From Amblyomma americanum (taxonomy: Eukaryota > Arthropoda > Arachnida > Ixodida > Ixodidae): 64,000 bases of DNA. The stretch's first letter is position 1. Every line of letters starts with the position of its first letter. This document shows positions 23,100-32,075 of this stretch, piece after piece. Below the pieces are notes generated by a model. That model was not told the DNA's origin, made no database searches, and saw only the letters and a program-made list of their open reading frames with translations. The stretch covers positions 135,892,929 through 135,956,928 of the forward strand of contig NC_135504.1 in NCBI RefSeq assembly GCF_052857255.1, in the 5' to 3' direction. The translations under genes were made by a program, and so were the position numbers.

Positions 23100-23525
23100 A
23101 TGTGTCCCACAGGGGTGTTACCAATGTCATTAAGATTTTCAAAAAGAGGAGCCGGTCTGGGTTTCACGTTTGAATTTCCAGACGGGTTCTATTCGGTATA
23201 TAGCCCCAGAACAGCGAAGCCGCTCCTAAGTTACAATTCAGAGCACTCAAAATTAGTCAAGGCGGGGATAGCGACTTCGTGTCTCAAGGCTTCATTGCGT
23301 AAATCGTGCTCCCACAGGGTTGAGACTAGCTTCCAGGGCCAGGTTCAGAGACTTAGGGACGCTGGTTTTCCAGATTTGGCTCTGGCTCAAATATCAGAAA
23401 GGATATTCACTAGGGGTGATAGTCTCGCAAAAGAAAAAGAAAAAGACGGCTCGCTAACAAGAATAGTCGGGATTCCGTACCTACATGTATTGTCACACCG
23501 GTTGAAGAAGGTAGGGGCAAGATAA
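23100..23525 (+). pseudogene. Penelope-like RT thumb and linker
   Basis: An open frame of 141 codons covers GLGFTFEFPDGFYSVYSPR, a PLE thumb-like region (KLVKAGIATSCLKASLRKSC) and the linker ending IPYLHVLSHRLKKVGA. The last segment is the usual bridge to the GIY-YIG nuclease and parallels NLKVVAKQ in the relic at 5.8 kb. The nuclease follows in another frame. Confidence 0.75.
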
Positions 23526-23880
23526 GGGGTAAAAGTAGTTTTCACAGCTAAGAATAAGCTGAGAAGAGTCTGCAGTGCAGTAAGAATGAAGCTTGAGGGC
23601 CCGGATGACCGAGGGAGGATCAGATGCACAGTTACACATAAAAAACCGCTCGTCGATTGCGACAATGAAGTGGTTTATTCTATCCCGCTTTCCTGCGGCA
23701 AGGCGTAGATCGGCCAGACAGGCTGCTGTATAAACGAGAGGCTGTTTGAACATCGAAGATCAGTAAAAGGTGCAGTTTCGTCGAAACTTGGTGTGCACTG
23801 CCGGAAATGAAATGATTGTTTCCCCCATTTGGACAGAACAAATATGTTGTTTAGTCACCCAGACCGAACCTGCAGGGAGT
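23526..23880 (+). pseudogene. Penelope-like GIY-YIG nuclease with stop in the YIG motif
   Basis: The frame at about 23664-23760 reads VVYSIPLSCGKA, then TAG (23706-23708), then IGQTGCCINERLFEHRRSVK. The stop codon falls exactly on the expected tyrosine of the YIG half of GIY-YIG. Further downstream HCRK, a stop near 23810, and SHPDRTCREL are readable, the last overlapping the start of the right arm. The domain would supply nicking activity for integration. With the catalytic tyrosine codon converted to stop the copy is dead. Confidence 0.8.
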
Positions 23881-24771
23881 TGAGGATTTTCTGATAAGGC
23901 AGGAGTCTCAAACTTGTGTCGCTTCGCCTTCTATCCATCTCGTGGAAAAAGAGATCCATGCTCTCGGGAAATGTGTGGCGACAGGTTGATAGCATGTGCA
24001 TGTCATGTGTTAAAGGGACACTGAGGAGAAATTGAAGTTGGCTTGTATCCATAGAATACCAGCTTCTGATCACAAAAACGCCACTCTTCCTGAAAACAAA
24101 GCTCTTGTAATGTAGAAAATAGCAAGAACCAAAATACAGGTATCGCCGCCACAGGCCAATCTCGCAAGTACAAGCGTGATGACTTCCTAGGACAAGAGGC
24201 GCCACCATGGAGGAATTTTCCTTACTTCATGGATGTCACGAATTTCTGAGGCTTGCAAAGGAAGGTTGCGCACCGCACCGCTACCCGTCAGAAATCACGG
24301 AGTCTCCGTTTACGTCGCGTTTCACGTCACTCCGTTCTGTGTCGTCATAAGAGTTCTCCGTGTCGTCATAAGAGTTCTCGAGTTGAATCGGAGCGGCGGG
24401 AAAATATTTTTCAACTTCGAATCCAAATTTCTTTGAAATAAATGCATCTTTCGCTCCCGGACAAGCGTCAACAAAGCCATGAAATGCCGAACAATCAGAT
24501 ATTGCTAGCAAAAAAATTTTGATAGGGTTCTCCTCAGTGTCCCTTTAAGATTGCTGGTGTGCTTTGTAAAAATGAGGCGATTAAACTCCCGCTGCGTGCA
24601 CGTACGATTTTACGGACTATCGCGATTTTATGTTCTGGATTTTTGTGTTTTTTCGGTTCTTGTTTTTGGTGCCTATATAACTAATCCTTCTAAAATAAAA
24701 GTTCAGTTGTTAGAATAGCGCTCGTGTCGTCTCGCGTTTCTTCCTCTTGTCCGGTGTTTCGCGCTGCTTAA
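23860..24771 (+). repeat. Right inverted arm of the PLE (contains MITE)
   Basis: Mirror of 21541-21945 in reverse complement, interrupted by the TTAA-flanked MITE at 24014-24544. The inward end overlaps the C-terminal codons of the nuclease. Confidence 0.8.
24010..24548. mobile_element. TTAA-flanked MITE
   Basis: TTAA at 24010-24013 and 24545-24548 flanks perfect 17-bp terminal inverted repeats, AGGGACACTGAGGAGAA and its complement. The body is 531 bp (24014-24544). The left PLE arm shows the empty site with a single TTAA in the equivalent AATCTTAACACATG. The TTAA target suggests mobilisation by a piggyBac- or Kolobok-type transposase. No coding capacity is apparent. Inside, a 21-bp unit (GTGTCGTCATAAGAGTTCTC plus one base) is tandemly duplicated at about 24339-24380. 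Confidence 0.9.
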
Positions 24772-24783
24772 AGATGAAAGATT

Positions 24784-24794
24784 GAGAAATTCAT
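24784..24794 (+). repeat. Right target-site duplication of PLE
   Basis: GAGAAATTCAT, identical to 21487-21497. R2-like coding sequence resumes immediately after it. Confidence 0.85.
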
Positions 24795-25072
24795 CGCGGT
24801 GCCCAGGTGTCAACTGAAGACCCAATCACAGACCGTGCGGGGACTCGGCTCAAGCCCGATATTGTTCTGGAGCTGCCCAATTGCACGTACATTCTAGATG
24901 TGGCAGCAGACATTGGAGCGCATGTGCAACACAAGCGAGACAAGCATAGGACAATTCCAGAGGTTGTTGCTAAATCGAACGAGCGCTGCAAGGTCTTAGG
25001 CCTCTCGTTTTGTGCGCGTGGGCTAATTTGTGCTGGTACTAGGAGGCAGTATAATTTCACGAGTCATGGCTA
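24784..25072 (+). pseudogene. R2-like restriction-like endonuclease end
   Basis: After the duplication the frame continues IHRGAQVSTEDPITDRAGTR, then LKPDIVLELPNCTYILDVAA. This is the PD..(D/E)xK-like core of the R2-clade endonuclease, with PD and the ILDV aspartate in place. It ends KVLGLSFCARGLICAGTRRQ and a stop near 25070. This part is uninterrupted for about 88 codons and better preserved than the N-terminus. The 3' tail follows to about 25131. Confidence 0.8.
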
Positions 25073-25131
25073 GGTGGCTTGGACCACCGCCTGAATTATA
25101 GGGTGCAGCCATATCCATCAATCCATCCATG

Positions 25132-25989
25132 CGCACGTGGTCCTGGTATGCGCCTTTCCCCAAGAGAAAGGACGCGATCTGGTGCGTCAGACTTGTGGAC
25201 TGTGGGATTCAGCACAATAAGTAGCAGGTGTGTCCACAAGTTGCTCAGGTTCCAAAAGCACTTCTAATGTCTCTGCAACCATTCATCTTTTCCCGCAGGG
25301 AATATATCTGCCGAACAACAAGGATGTCGCCATCTGTCGAATAAGAAGGCTACTGCACCCAACCTTACGGCTCGAAATGCGAATAAATGTGCTACAAGGA
25401 ATCTCAGAACAAATATACACTGCGCCTTCTCACAAATGGTTTCCTATGCGATTCACGGTGTTAAAGATTGGGCTTCGGTTCGCTTCGGGTAAAGGTTCGG
25501 CTGTCTGCTGAATGCTCTTTATCATATATGGTCTTTCACCCAAGATTTTGCGCAATTTTGCGCTTTTTGCGAATTTGCGATTTTGCGCTTTGGGACGGTA
25601 AACCCCCATGAACCATAAACCATATGTTCCACGTTTTAAAACATAGACTGTTTGGCTTTGTCTATTGAATTTCTTCAACCGCGGGTGCACTACTTACGCG
25701 CAGTTTTTTTTTCTGATAGCAATAGCGAGCGGCGGCGCCTTCAAGAGAGAACCTTTTTTTTACCCAGCGGTGCTCAGGAGCAACAGCCGGAATATTTTTT
25801 TTCCATCATGCTTATCCAGCAGTGATACTTCAGTTGCCAGCTGTTGTATGACCAGGCCCTTTGAACTTCAAAGTATAAAAATTCAGACGGCTGTTCTCAG
25901 TTCTTTCCATGCATAGAGGCAATGTGGTGCACGCGCACATCGAGGCACCCTGCAGTCGGATTCAGCTTGAAGGACTATACATAGCTAAT
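25132..25989. other. Mostly unassigned; small SINE scrap
   Basis: A TTTTCCCGCAG acceptor-like site at about 25289-25299 precedes open sequence without a recognisable domain. Near 25541-25590 TTTTGCGC-like units repeat imperfectly. At 25591-25621 GGGACGGTAAACCCCCATGA resembles the extreme 3' end of the Ruka-like SINE. None of this supports a gene. Confidence 0.35.
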
Positions 25990-26482
25990 TTTAGTCGTAT
26001 GTTTTCTTCTTTCAAATGATGCAGTAGACTTTAGAATACATGGGTCACCGCGTGGTATTCGCCTACGACCGGTCAAAAATTTATAATAAAATTTCTTCTC
26101 TCATGCTGTTTCGGTTTCCATTTCATCATACCAACGATGGCTGTGACATGCCGCTGACCTTTAGACCACGTGAGTCAAGAAAGACTGCAATACCAATGCT
26201 TGCGGGTAATTTAATTCACTGCAACTCTTAAAAAAGCCTATTTCAAGAGCCATAATTGGAACAAACGACGTGTCAGCAGCTACATTGCTGTTTTTTCGTG
26301 CCTCATGTGGCCTGAAAGTCAACAACACGTCACAGCCATCGGTCGCTTGATGAAACTGAAACCAGAACATTGTCGAGAAGAAACTCGACTATAAATTTTT
26401 TTTAGCGGTCGCAGGCGAATATCATGCCTGCAACCGCTATGTTAATGCATAACGGATCATTTGAAAGAAGAAAAAACACAAG
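25990..26482. repeat. Foldback (long inverted repeat) element
   Basis: The left arm (about 26001-26202) and right arm (about 26281-26479) are reverse complements over roughly 200 bases. Shared landmarks include TTCTTCTTTCAAATGAT, ATATTCGCC/GTATTCGCC, CGATGGCTGTGAC and ACTGCAATACC/ACAGCAATG-type ends. The spacer between the arms is about 80 bases. No protein is encoded. Such structures are typical of foldback or MITE-like DNA elements, and the transcript would form a long hairpin. I saw no clear flanking duplication. Confidence 0.7.
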
Positions 26483-26938
26483 CAAAAATTTGGTTTCTCT
26501 CCAGTGAGGCTCGGGATCCGCTCACAAGGACCGCCGCCCGATATATACAGACGTAAGCTTCCGATGAAATTAATTCTTATGGTAGTCTGGGATAATGACA
26601 ATTTTCGTTCTGCGAACCACTTTGTTGGATATACTTGGATCGGCCGGATTTCATTACAGTTATGCTGGCAGTGCGATTTGGAAAGAATGAGACGGGATCA
26701 TTGCAGCTTTTGTGTGCCTCACGTGAGGCATGAGAAGTCTGCAAGAGCCCACCACGATCTTGGCCGGAGGCGGCAATTGTTATCGGCGGCGCTTCCCGGT
26801 ACCGAGGTTCTGACGGCGAGGGAAAGGACTCTATAGTGCACCGCTGCGACACACACTCAACCTTCGAAGGGAGCAGCGGGGCTCGCCGTAACGAAACAGG
26901 CCTCCCACGAAAGAGAAGACTGGGTCCAGGGCACGAAG
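26483..26938. other. No recognisable gene
   Basis: Unassigned sequence between the foldback element and element B. A CACGTGAGGCATGA.. block near 26720 faintly echoes the foldback arms, but too weakly to annotate. Confidence 0.35.
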
Positions 26939-26946
26939 CAAGACTA

Positions 26947-27028
26947 TAGGGAGTTTGTACGAAAGCCGGCGGCGCTATGCATTCTGGGTAGTCCGCCATT
27001 TTGTCGTCCTTGGTAGCAGCCGACGCAC
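26947..27028 (+). repeat. Left terminal inverted repeat of element A
   Basis: Begins TAGGGAGTTTGTACGAAAG and contains CTATGCATTCTGGGTAGTCC and GCCATTTTGTCGTCCTT. It matches 28136-28217 in reverse complement except at three positions. The THAP start codon lies 57 bases further in, so the repeat may double as a promoter. Confidence 0.85.
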
Positions 27029-27085
27029 GCAGCGCACGTTGGTTTTTACGCTCGCGTAGTACGTGCGTGCAACAGTGCTGGCGTT

Positions 27086-27323
27086 ATGGTGTACTGTGCT
27101 GTTGTGGGCTGCACCAGCAGAACCCAAAGCAAAGCGCAGAAACTGAAGACAGGACAGGCCGACTGCCGGTTCTTCAAGATTCCAAAAATACGCCTGCACG
27201 AGTGCGAGAAAGCAAAGCAGCTTTCATATCGATGCCGACGCGAGTGGCTGGCACGTATTAACAGGAGTGAGACTGACGCCAATCCAGACAAGTATAAAGT
27301 CTGTGCACTCCACTTCGTTTCAG
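27086..27323 (+). CDS. THAP-domain first exon
   Basis: ATG at 27086 opens MVYCAVVGCTSRTQ, then FFKIPKIR, REWLARINRS and KYKVCALHFVSG. This is a THAP finger with C2CH spacing: two cysteines five residues apart at the start, then CALH about 65 residues later. THAP domains bind DNA sequence-specifically and are used by P-element and Kolobok-type transposons as well as by host regulators. The exon ends at CAG|GTGCGTAC in phase 1, a plausible donor. No acceptor or second exon is visible before the opposing SWIM gene, so the gene is truncated. The uninterrupted finger, about 79 codons, suggests fairly recent activity. The AWP/AVPTIF-like THAP end is not encoded here. Confidence 0.75.
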
Positions 27324-27382
27324 GTGCGTACAGCGATTTCTTGGCTTACTGCGCGTTTGTTTTTTACTCCTGCACCCGCGCT

Positions 27383-28032
27383 TTACGACAGGTCCATTTC
27401 CGACACCGGGCGCACACCAATCGTCTTGACGGTGGCCAGCAGCCATGCGTTGGGGCCGTCTGTGCAGGATTGTTCTTGACGTGCGCGCACACCACACTCC
27501 ACATAAAACAGCAGGGCAGCAACATGCGAGCAGGCCTCTCCGTTGCCGGCCATGCAGGTACAGTGAGCCGACACAATGTGACCGTCACTTTCTGCGAGGA
27601 CCCACACGTCCACGGGTGGCTTATTCAAACTTTGCGAGCGGTTCACCTGGGCGCAAATGACAACGGCGACGAAAGGAATTAGTACTTCACGAAAAAAAAG
27701 GTTGTATGTCTTTACCTGTGTTTTGAGTATCACTGTGTCGGCTACGACCATTTTCATGCATGGCTTGCGTACCCATCCACTTGTGAGGAAGTTGTGCCCT
27801 TCCAAACCTTTTCTGGCCTTAAGCTGCTGCCGAGTAACAAAACTAGTTCTCAGAACTAGAAATTCGTGAATATCGGCGATGTCGACGGGCAGCAACAAGT
27901 TGAAATCGACCGTGCAGTCATCCGTGCGTAGCGTGAATGGGTCCACGCCGCACTGTTTTGTTTTCTCCTCGTAGCGCGCCAGGTCTTTCGGGCACAGAGT
28001 CGACACGTAGGTCTCTGACGAAACTGCCGACA
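27383..28032 (-). CDS. SWIM zinc-finger protein, 3'-truncated
   Basis: ATG at 28032 starts a frame with ARYEEKTKQCGVDPFTL, then FLVLRTSFVTRQQLKARKGL and HNFLTSGWV. Downstream are PPVDVWVLAESDGHIVSAHC and the SWIM motif CTCMAGNGEACSHVAALLF (CXCX7CXH). An in-frame 69-bp intron (27647-27715, GTAAAG..CCCAG) interrupts it; removing it joins VILKTQ to VNRSQSLNK, which fits the family better. Proteins of this build in arthropod repeats commonly continue into a YqaJ-type nuclease; that part is absent. The frame stops at 27383-27385 after SEMDLS. Role in the element is unknown; zinc binding and nucleic-acid contact are inferred from the SWIM motif. Confidence 0.7.
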
Positions 28033-28135
28033 TCTTCAAAGCACGCCGGGGCGGCGAATATGCAACCCCCTGTTAGTTTTGATGACTGTAGAAGACGATA
28101 CGGCACTCGGACAAAAACACTGCTGCCTGGCCTGG

Positions 28136-28217
28136 GTGCGTCGGCTGCTAACAAGGACGACAAAATGGCGGACTACCCAGAATGCATAGCGCCGCCGGCT
28201 TTCGTGCAAACTCCCTG
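28136..28217 (-). repeat. Right terminal inverted repeat of element A
   Basis: Reverse-complement partner of 26947-27028, ending CTCCCTG before the TA at 28218. Confidence 0.85.
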
Positions 28218-28663
28218 TACAGGAGGTGAAACTCCCGTCAGCGCGAGCGAGCGCAGGCGACCAGATAAAGTCACAATTGTATGCGCCGACGGGGTGGCAT
28301 GCAGTGGCGGCGCCATGCAGCGCCTCGTAGAAGCACAATGGAAAAAAAAAATTAAAAATGCAGCGCCCGGGCAGGCGGTTCCGGCGCACGCTCAAAGCAG
28401 ACGACACGGGTGTTTGCTTCAGCGGGAACGCCGTGACGTTGTATTTCAGTAGTTTCTTTCCAGGCCGCCAGCATGATAGCGGCGCCGCGGGCTTGTGACC
28501 TTTTCTGGTCGCCGCAGACGGAGGAGTTTCCACTCCTATATAGTCTTCCTCCGTGGTCTAGGGACAGCCAATCTGACCGCCGCCCCCTCCTGACGGCGCA
28601 GCAGGAAGGCTTCACGCGTTTATGCTGAGCTATGCACAGGTCTCTCGCGGCGGCCACAGAATT

Positions 28664-28860
28664 AGTAGTAGTGGTTTAATAAAATAATAAACAAGGATAA
28701 GATTTTGCTAGCCCGGCATCTGCAATCGATACTGAAGCACCTGAGCTGGGGCAGCGGAAATAAAGGATAGCAGGCAGAATGGAGAAATTAAATGAAAGAG
28801 GGGAGGGACAGGAAGAGACGATGTCGGGAGAGGTAATATACACAAACTATTTACTTAATG
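28664..28860 (-). repeat. 3' end of an unidentified LINE-like repeat
   Basis: On the minus strand the segment ends TTTATTATTTTATTAAACCA followed by CTACTACTACT, a retroposon-style 3' terminus with a short tandem tail. It is preceded by pyrimidine-rich sequence and CCCCAGCTCAGGTGCTTCAG. No coding part is attached. Confidence 0.45.
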
Positions 28861-30872
28861 AGAAATGTGTACAGATTGCGCGAGTGATTACTTCATGATG
28901 AAGCGAGTGGGCAATCAAAGGATGATACCGTCTTTGTAAAAAGCCCAAGAGGATTGCTTCTAAGCTGCGTAGTAGTGGGTGCCCTTTTGTAGCATCGGTG
29001 TGAGTCCCGGAGCGGTGGGGAAGATCCCACGCTCAAAAGATTTGGAACATTGGCGATGTATATCTAGTCAAACAGCATGGCCCAGAAGCAAAGCAGACCT
29101 CCATGGGCTGTATTCCTTCAATGCGATAGCAATAGGAGGGCCATGAAGGCGAAAACTGTCAGTCGGCGTCAGTGTGAAGCCCCCAGCCGCTAGGTGGTGT
29201 TTAGGGGGATTCCCCTCTATGCACCTGCTACCTATTAAACCGTCCCCCTCTTCTGCCCTTATCCCTTCTTCCCATTTGCAGGGGAGAGGAGGGAGACGCC
29301 GGACGAATGATGACTCTGCAAAGATTAAAATGGCTAAGAAATCACTTGAACAGTAGGCCGACGTAAAAAATATACAGGCTGCTAACGCTGCAGTGCATCG
29401 CTTTACCGCTGTGCCGGTAGGGGCATCAGGACTCGTCGAATTCTCTGGATATGGCACATTTTGCATAGTCGGAATTGCAACAGAAACAGACATGGAATAG
29501 ATTGGAGAGTGAAAGCAGCATGCGATCGAATTTCCTCCGCATTAATACAATAGACAAGCGTCCCGTTTGTAAACAAAGATGGCGCTGGGGTCGGCAGCTA
29601 CGCGGGGTGTAGGCAAAACGCAGCACGCCTACACTGTGTCAAACGACGCTGCCTTCAAAACCAACTGGTGTATGCGAATATTTCAAAGCGTGCGCGTCGT
29701 TTGTGGTTAGAAAAATTTTTGTTGATGCTCGAGAGCAGTTGTGCACTTTTTCAGCCTACTCGCCAGACAGAATTTGTAGGCGGAGCGCTGCATCGGGTGC
29801 TTCTCCGCGACAATTGTAAAAGCCCACAGCTATACGGCGGGTGAAAGTGCGAGGTATGATGAGGAACTAATCTTCCACAGTTCTCAACTTACGGGCTGAG
29901 AAAGAATATCCGATTGCTATAGTGCAAGATAGGACTACGTGATGCTCGACGCGAGTTAGCTTTCTGACACGAGAAACCTTGTAATGTGTCTTCTTTTCAC
30001 CGAGCCGTTTCACTTCGGAGACCTAGGAAATTAATGAACACTATAGCTGCTTTAAATAACGCAAATGGGATCCGAGACCTCCACGAGCGTATGCACAGAT
30101 CTTTTCCTGGAGCTCCAAACGAAATTTACGCACTCTGCTAAGCTGTGAAATTTTGCTTCTAATTTTAAAGTTTATTCATGTGTGCGCATTCAGCTTGATC
30201 GGAGTGGCTTTTGGCGTGGAATTTGCTGTGTTCTCCAGGTTCTGATCGACCTTGTGGTGATTGGGCTTCTATAGCGATCGGAGTGCGCGCCCGCTGCTGC
30301 CGTTTGCTCGTTAGAGAGACCCCCGTGGGGTGTCCGCGAGCGGAATGCAGGCGGCCGCGCTGCTTCATTGTCCTCCTTTCCAAAGGAAGCTCTATTGAAG
30401 AACCGCTGTAAGTCACCCTCCCATCCGTTCTTCCCGCTTCGACCTCGCGTCCCCATTGGGTCACTCCGAGTGACAGTTGGGGGATGTCGTTTCGGCGAGA
30501 GGGACGTCCGAGCGTGATATGAACGGGGAGATCGCCACCGACTCAGGCAACGGAAAGGTGCGTAGATTTAGCCTCCCGGGTGCCCCGGCCCTTGGCGGGG
30601 ACCAAGAGCGCGGGTGGCGTAACCTTGCGCACCTAGTATGTACTCTTGAGTCCAGGCACGAGCCTCCAGAGTCCTGTCGCTAGCCTGTGCGGCGCTCACG
30701 CGCTCCGGATTCGGGAGGGCCTGATTTGGCTGGTAACGTTCTCCGTCATCGCCGGGCACTGCCGGTGACGACGTGCGACCTGCGTCGTCAAGATTCCCCA
30801 TACTCCCTCGTGTTGTGTCGCTTGGTTGGCTGTACGGCATGCTATCGCCCTTGGATGTGCTGTCACGCGCGT
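28861..30872. other. Two kilobases without recognised gene
   Basis: Open frames exist on both strands (for example 29068-29493 minus and 30826-31455 plus) but carry no recognisable motif. The 30160-30872 part is GC-rich and could be an unrecognised repeat. It ends at the LTR element's target site. Confidence 0.4.
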
Positions 30873-31189
30873 TGTTGGGGACGAGGGGTCCTTGAGTGAG
30901 CTGACTCTTTCAGCGCCGCAGGTCCCTTCTCCGAATGACGTTGTCGGACTTGGTTATGAAGGAAACTGTACAGGGGGGGTTATTTTACATATTTTACAAG
31001 ATTTTGGAACCCATTGGAGGGTGAAGGGGGAAGGTCGGAGGATCTGTGAAGATCTGAGGATGATCAAGGATTCCTTTCTCACGGCACTCGTCGTCCGGTT
31101 TAAAAAGGGTCCGGTCCCTTGGATTCCCCAGGTTCGAGGAGGTCTTCGCCAGGTTGGGTGTGGCCTAACTTGCGTTGTCGTACACACAC

Positions 31190-31264
<75 letters not shown>

Positions 31265-31687
31265 CACTTCACATAGGGACACGCCCCCGTCACATGCCTC
31301 GCTGGAGAGAGAGGGTGCCGCTGGACAATCGCCCCCACCAGAGAGAGCGTTGTCTTCGCGTCCGAACGACAGTTCTCACGCTGTCAAGTCGGACACGTCT
31401 TCCGGGAAGCCCGAATGGGCGAGGCGCGGGCGAGAAGGCACAGTTGAAGGGGTGAGTCACTCCTGCTCGGTTCTGGCGGTCGCTAACTGCCTCCGTGCCG
31501 CACGGTCGATCTTCCGGGAACAAGGTTTACAAACGGCAGTGGAATCCTCCGTCTCGAATCCAATAAACCACGCGAGGACCGGCCGTGGGAACCAAGATGC
31601 CTATCGCCGTGCAGTGAAACCGGTTGCAGGTGTCCTGGCCGAATACGCAGCTGAATCAGACCACCGGCTGTCGCCAGAAACCTTACA
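30873..31687 (-). repeat. 3' LTR (left) of the Gmr1-like element
   Basis: Starts TGTTGGGGACGAGGGGTCC and ends AAACCTTACA in plus orientation, so TG..CA on either strand. It aligns along its length with 42243-43116. It contains an (AC)n tract at 31182-31262. Confidence 0.85.
31182..31262. repeat. (AC)n microsatellite inside LTR
   Basis: About 80 bases of near-perfect AC repeats with one CA phase break near 31190. The homologous tract in the other LTR (42550-42693) is almost twice as long. Confidence 0.95.
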
Positions 31688-32075
31688 GCTCCTCCGTGGC
31701 CCGAAAAATCTCGAATGTCCAGCGTTGACGACCGCTGGGCAGGAAGAGATGAGATGGCGTCCGTGTTGGTCCCCTGGATTGCAATATCATCGCCCCCAAG
31801 GCAGAACCCAAAGCACCACCAACAAAGGAAACCGCAGGTGGAACGTTCCAAACAGCAAAGCACTGCCCCACCCGCAAGCGCTCGGACTTTGCCAAAGAAT
31901 CACCAGGCTTCTTCCATTGACAACAATACACTTTTAAAAAATTGTATTCAAATTTGGGTTAATTTTGTGCGGACTGAGCGCGAAACATCCCCTTTTGAAA
32001 CTGCCACAGCCGGATTACTCGGAACAAAGTAAAAAAAAAACTCACACCGGAGGAGATTCCACTTAGTTCTCCCGC
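31688..32075. other. 3' untranslated part of the LTR element
   Basis: Noncoding segment between the RNase H end and the 3' LTR. Read on the minus strand it finishes CACGGAGGAGC directly before the LTR, a short purine-rich stretch that could serve as the polypurine tract. Confidence 0.5.

Larger units (their letters stand above)
21498..24783 (+). mobile_element. Penelope-like element with inverted terminal arms
   Basis: This 3.3-kb insertion in the R2-like element is bounded by an exact 11-bp duplication. It encodes a PLE reverse transcriptase and GIY-YIG nuclease on the plus strand. It carries one arm at each end in inverted orientation (about 21541-21945 and 23860-24771). PLEs typically have terminal repeats that can be direct or inverted, so this fits. 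A TTAA-flanked MITE lies in the right arm and is absent from the left arm. The element is broken by frameshifts and by a stop in the nuclease motif. Confidence 0.85.
17040..25131 (+). mobile_element. R2-like non-LTR retrotransposon, degenerate and interrupted
   Basis: The order of surviving modules is that of the R2 clade. It runs from an N-terminal C2H2 finger and Myb-like helices, through a central reverse transcriptase with YADD, to a CCHC knuckle and a C-terminal restriction-like endonuclease. The 3' end is marked by CCATCAATCCATCCAT at about 25115-25130. A Penelope-like element splits it at 21497/24784. The 5' limit is approximate. R2-clade elements often have sequence-specific targets, but nothing here looks like rDNA on either side. 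Many frameshifts show long inactivity. Confidence 0.75.
26947..28217. mobile_element. TIR element A carrying THAP and SWIM genes
   Basis: This 1271-bp unit is bounded by inverted repeats of 82 bp with three mismatches (26947-27028 and 28136-28217). TA flanks each side (26945-26946 and 28218-28219), and it is inserted in element B. Inside, a THAP zinc-finger exon reads inward from the left end and a SWIM zinc-finger gene reads inward from the right. Both are truncated at their 3' sides where they meet (27324-27382). The simplest reading is an internally deleted DNA transposon that kept both termini and the 5' ends of two convergent genes. The superfamily is not identified. Confidence 0.7.
26939..28547. 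mobile_element. Small TIR element B, interrupted by element A
   Basis: The right part (28220-28547) starts AGGAGGTGAAACTCCCGTCA and ends in GGAGGAGTTTCCACTCCTAT plus ATAGTCTT, forming inverted ends around AGGAG..GAAACTCC preceded by AAGACTATA. The missing left terminus AAGACTA is found on the other side of element A, at 26940-26946. A second copy of the conserved end is at 44205-44371 (minus). B alone would be about 335 bases, MITE-sized, with no coding region. Confidence 0.6.

Noticed and set aside
17040..25131. R2 insertion in rDNA
   Set aside because: No rRNA-like sequence is present on either side of the element.
26483..26836. Open frame 26504-26836 and CACGTGAGG block as a further foldback arm
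   Set aside because: Only a short stretch resembles the arms at 26.0-26.5 kb; the similarity is too weak to claim.
31119..31937. Long open frames rich in TH or CV repeats over the (AC)n tracts
   Set aside because: They are translations of the microsatellite and the LTR, not genes; the same holds at 42305-43198 and on the minus strand.
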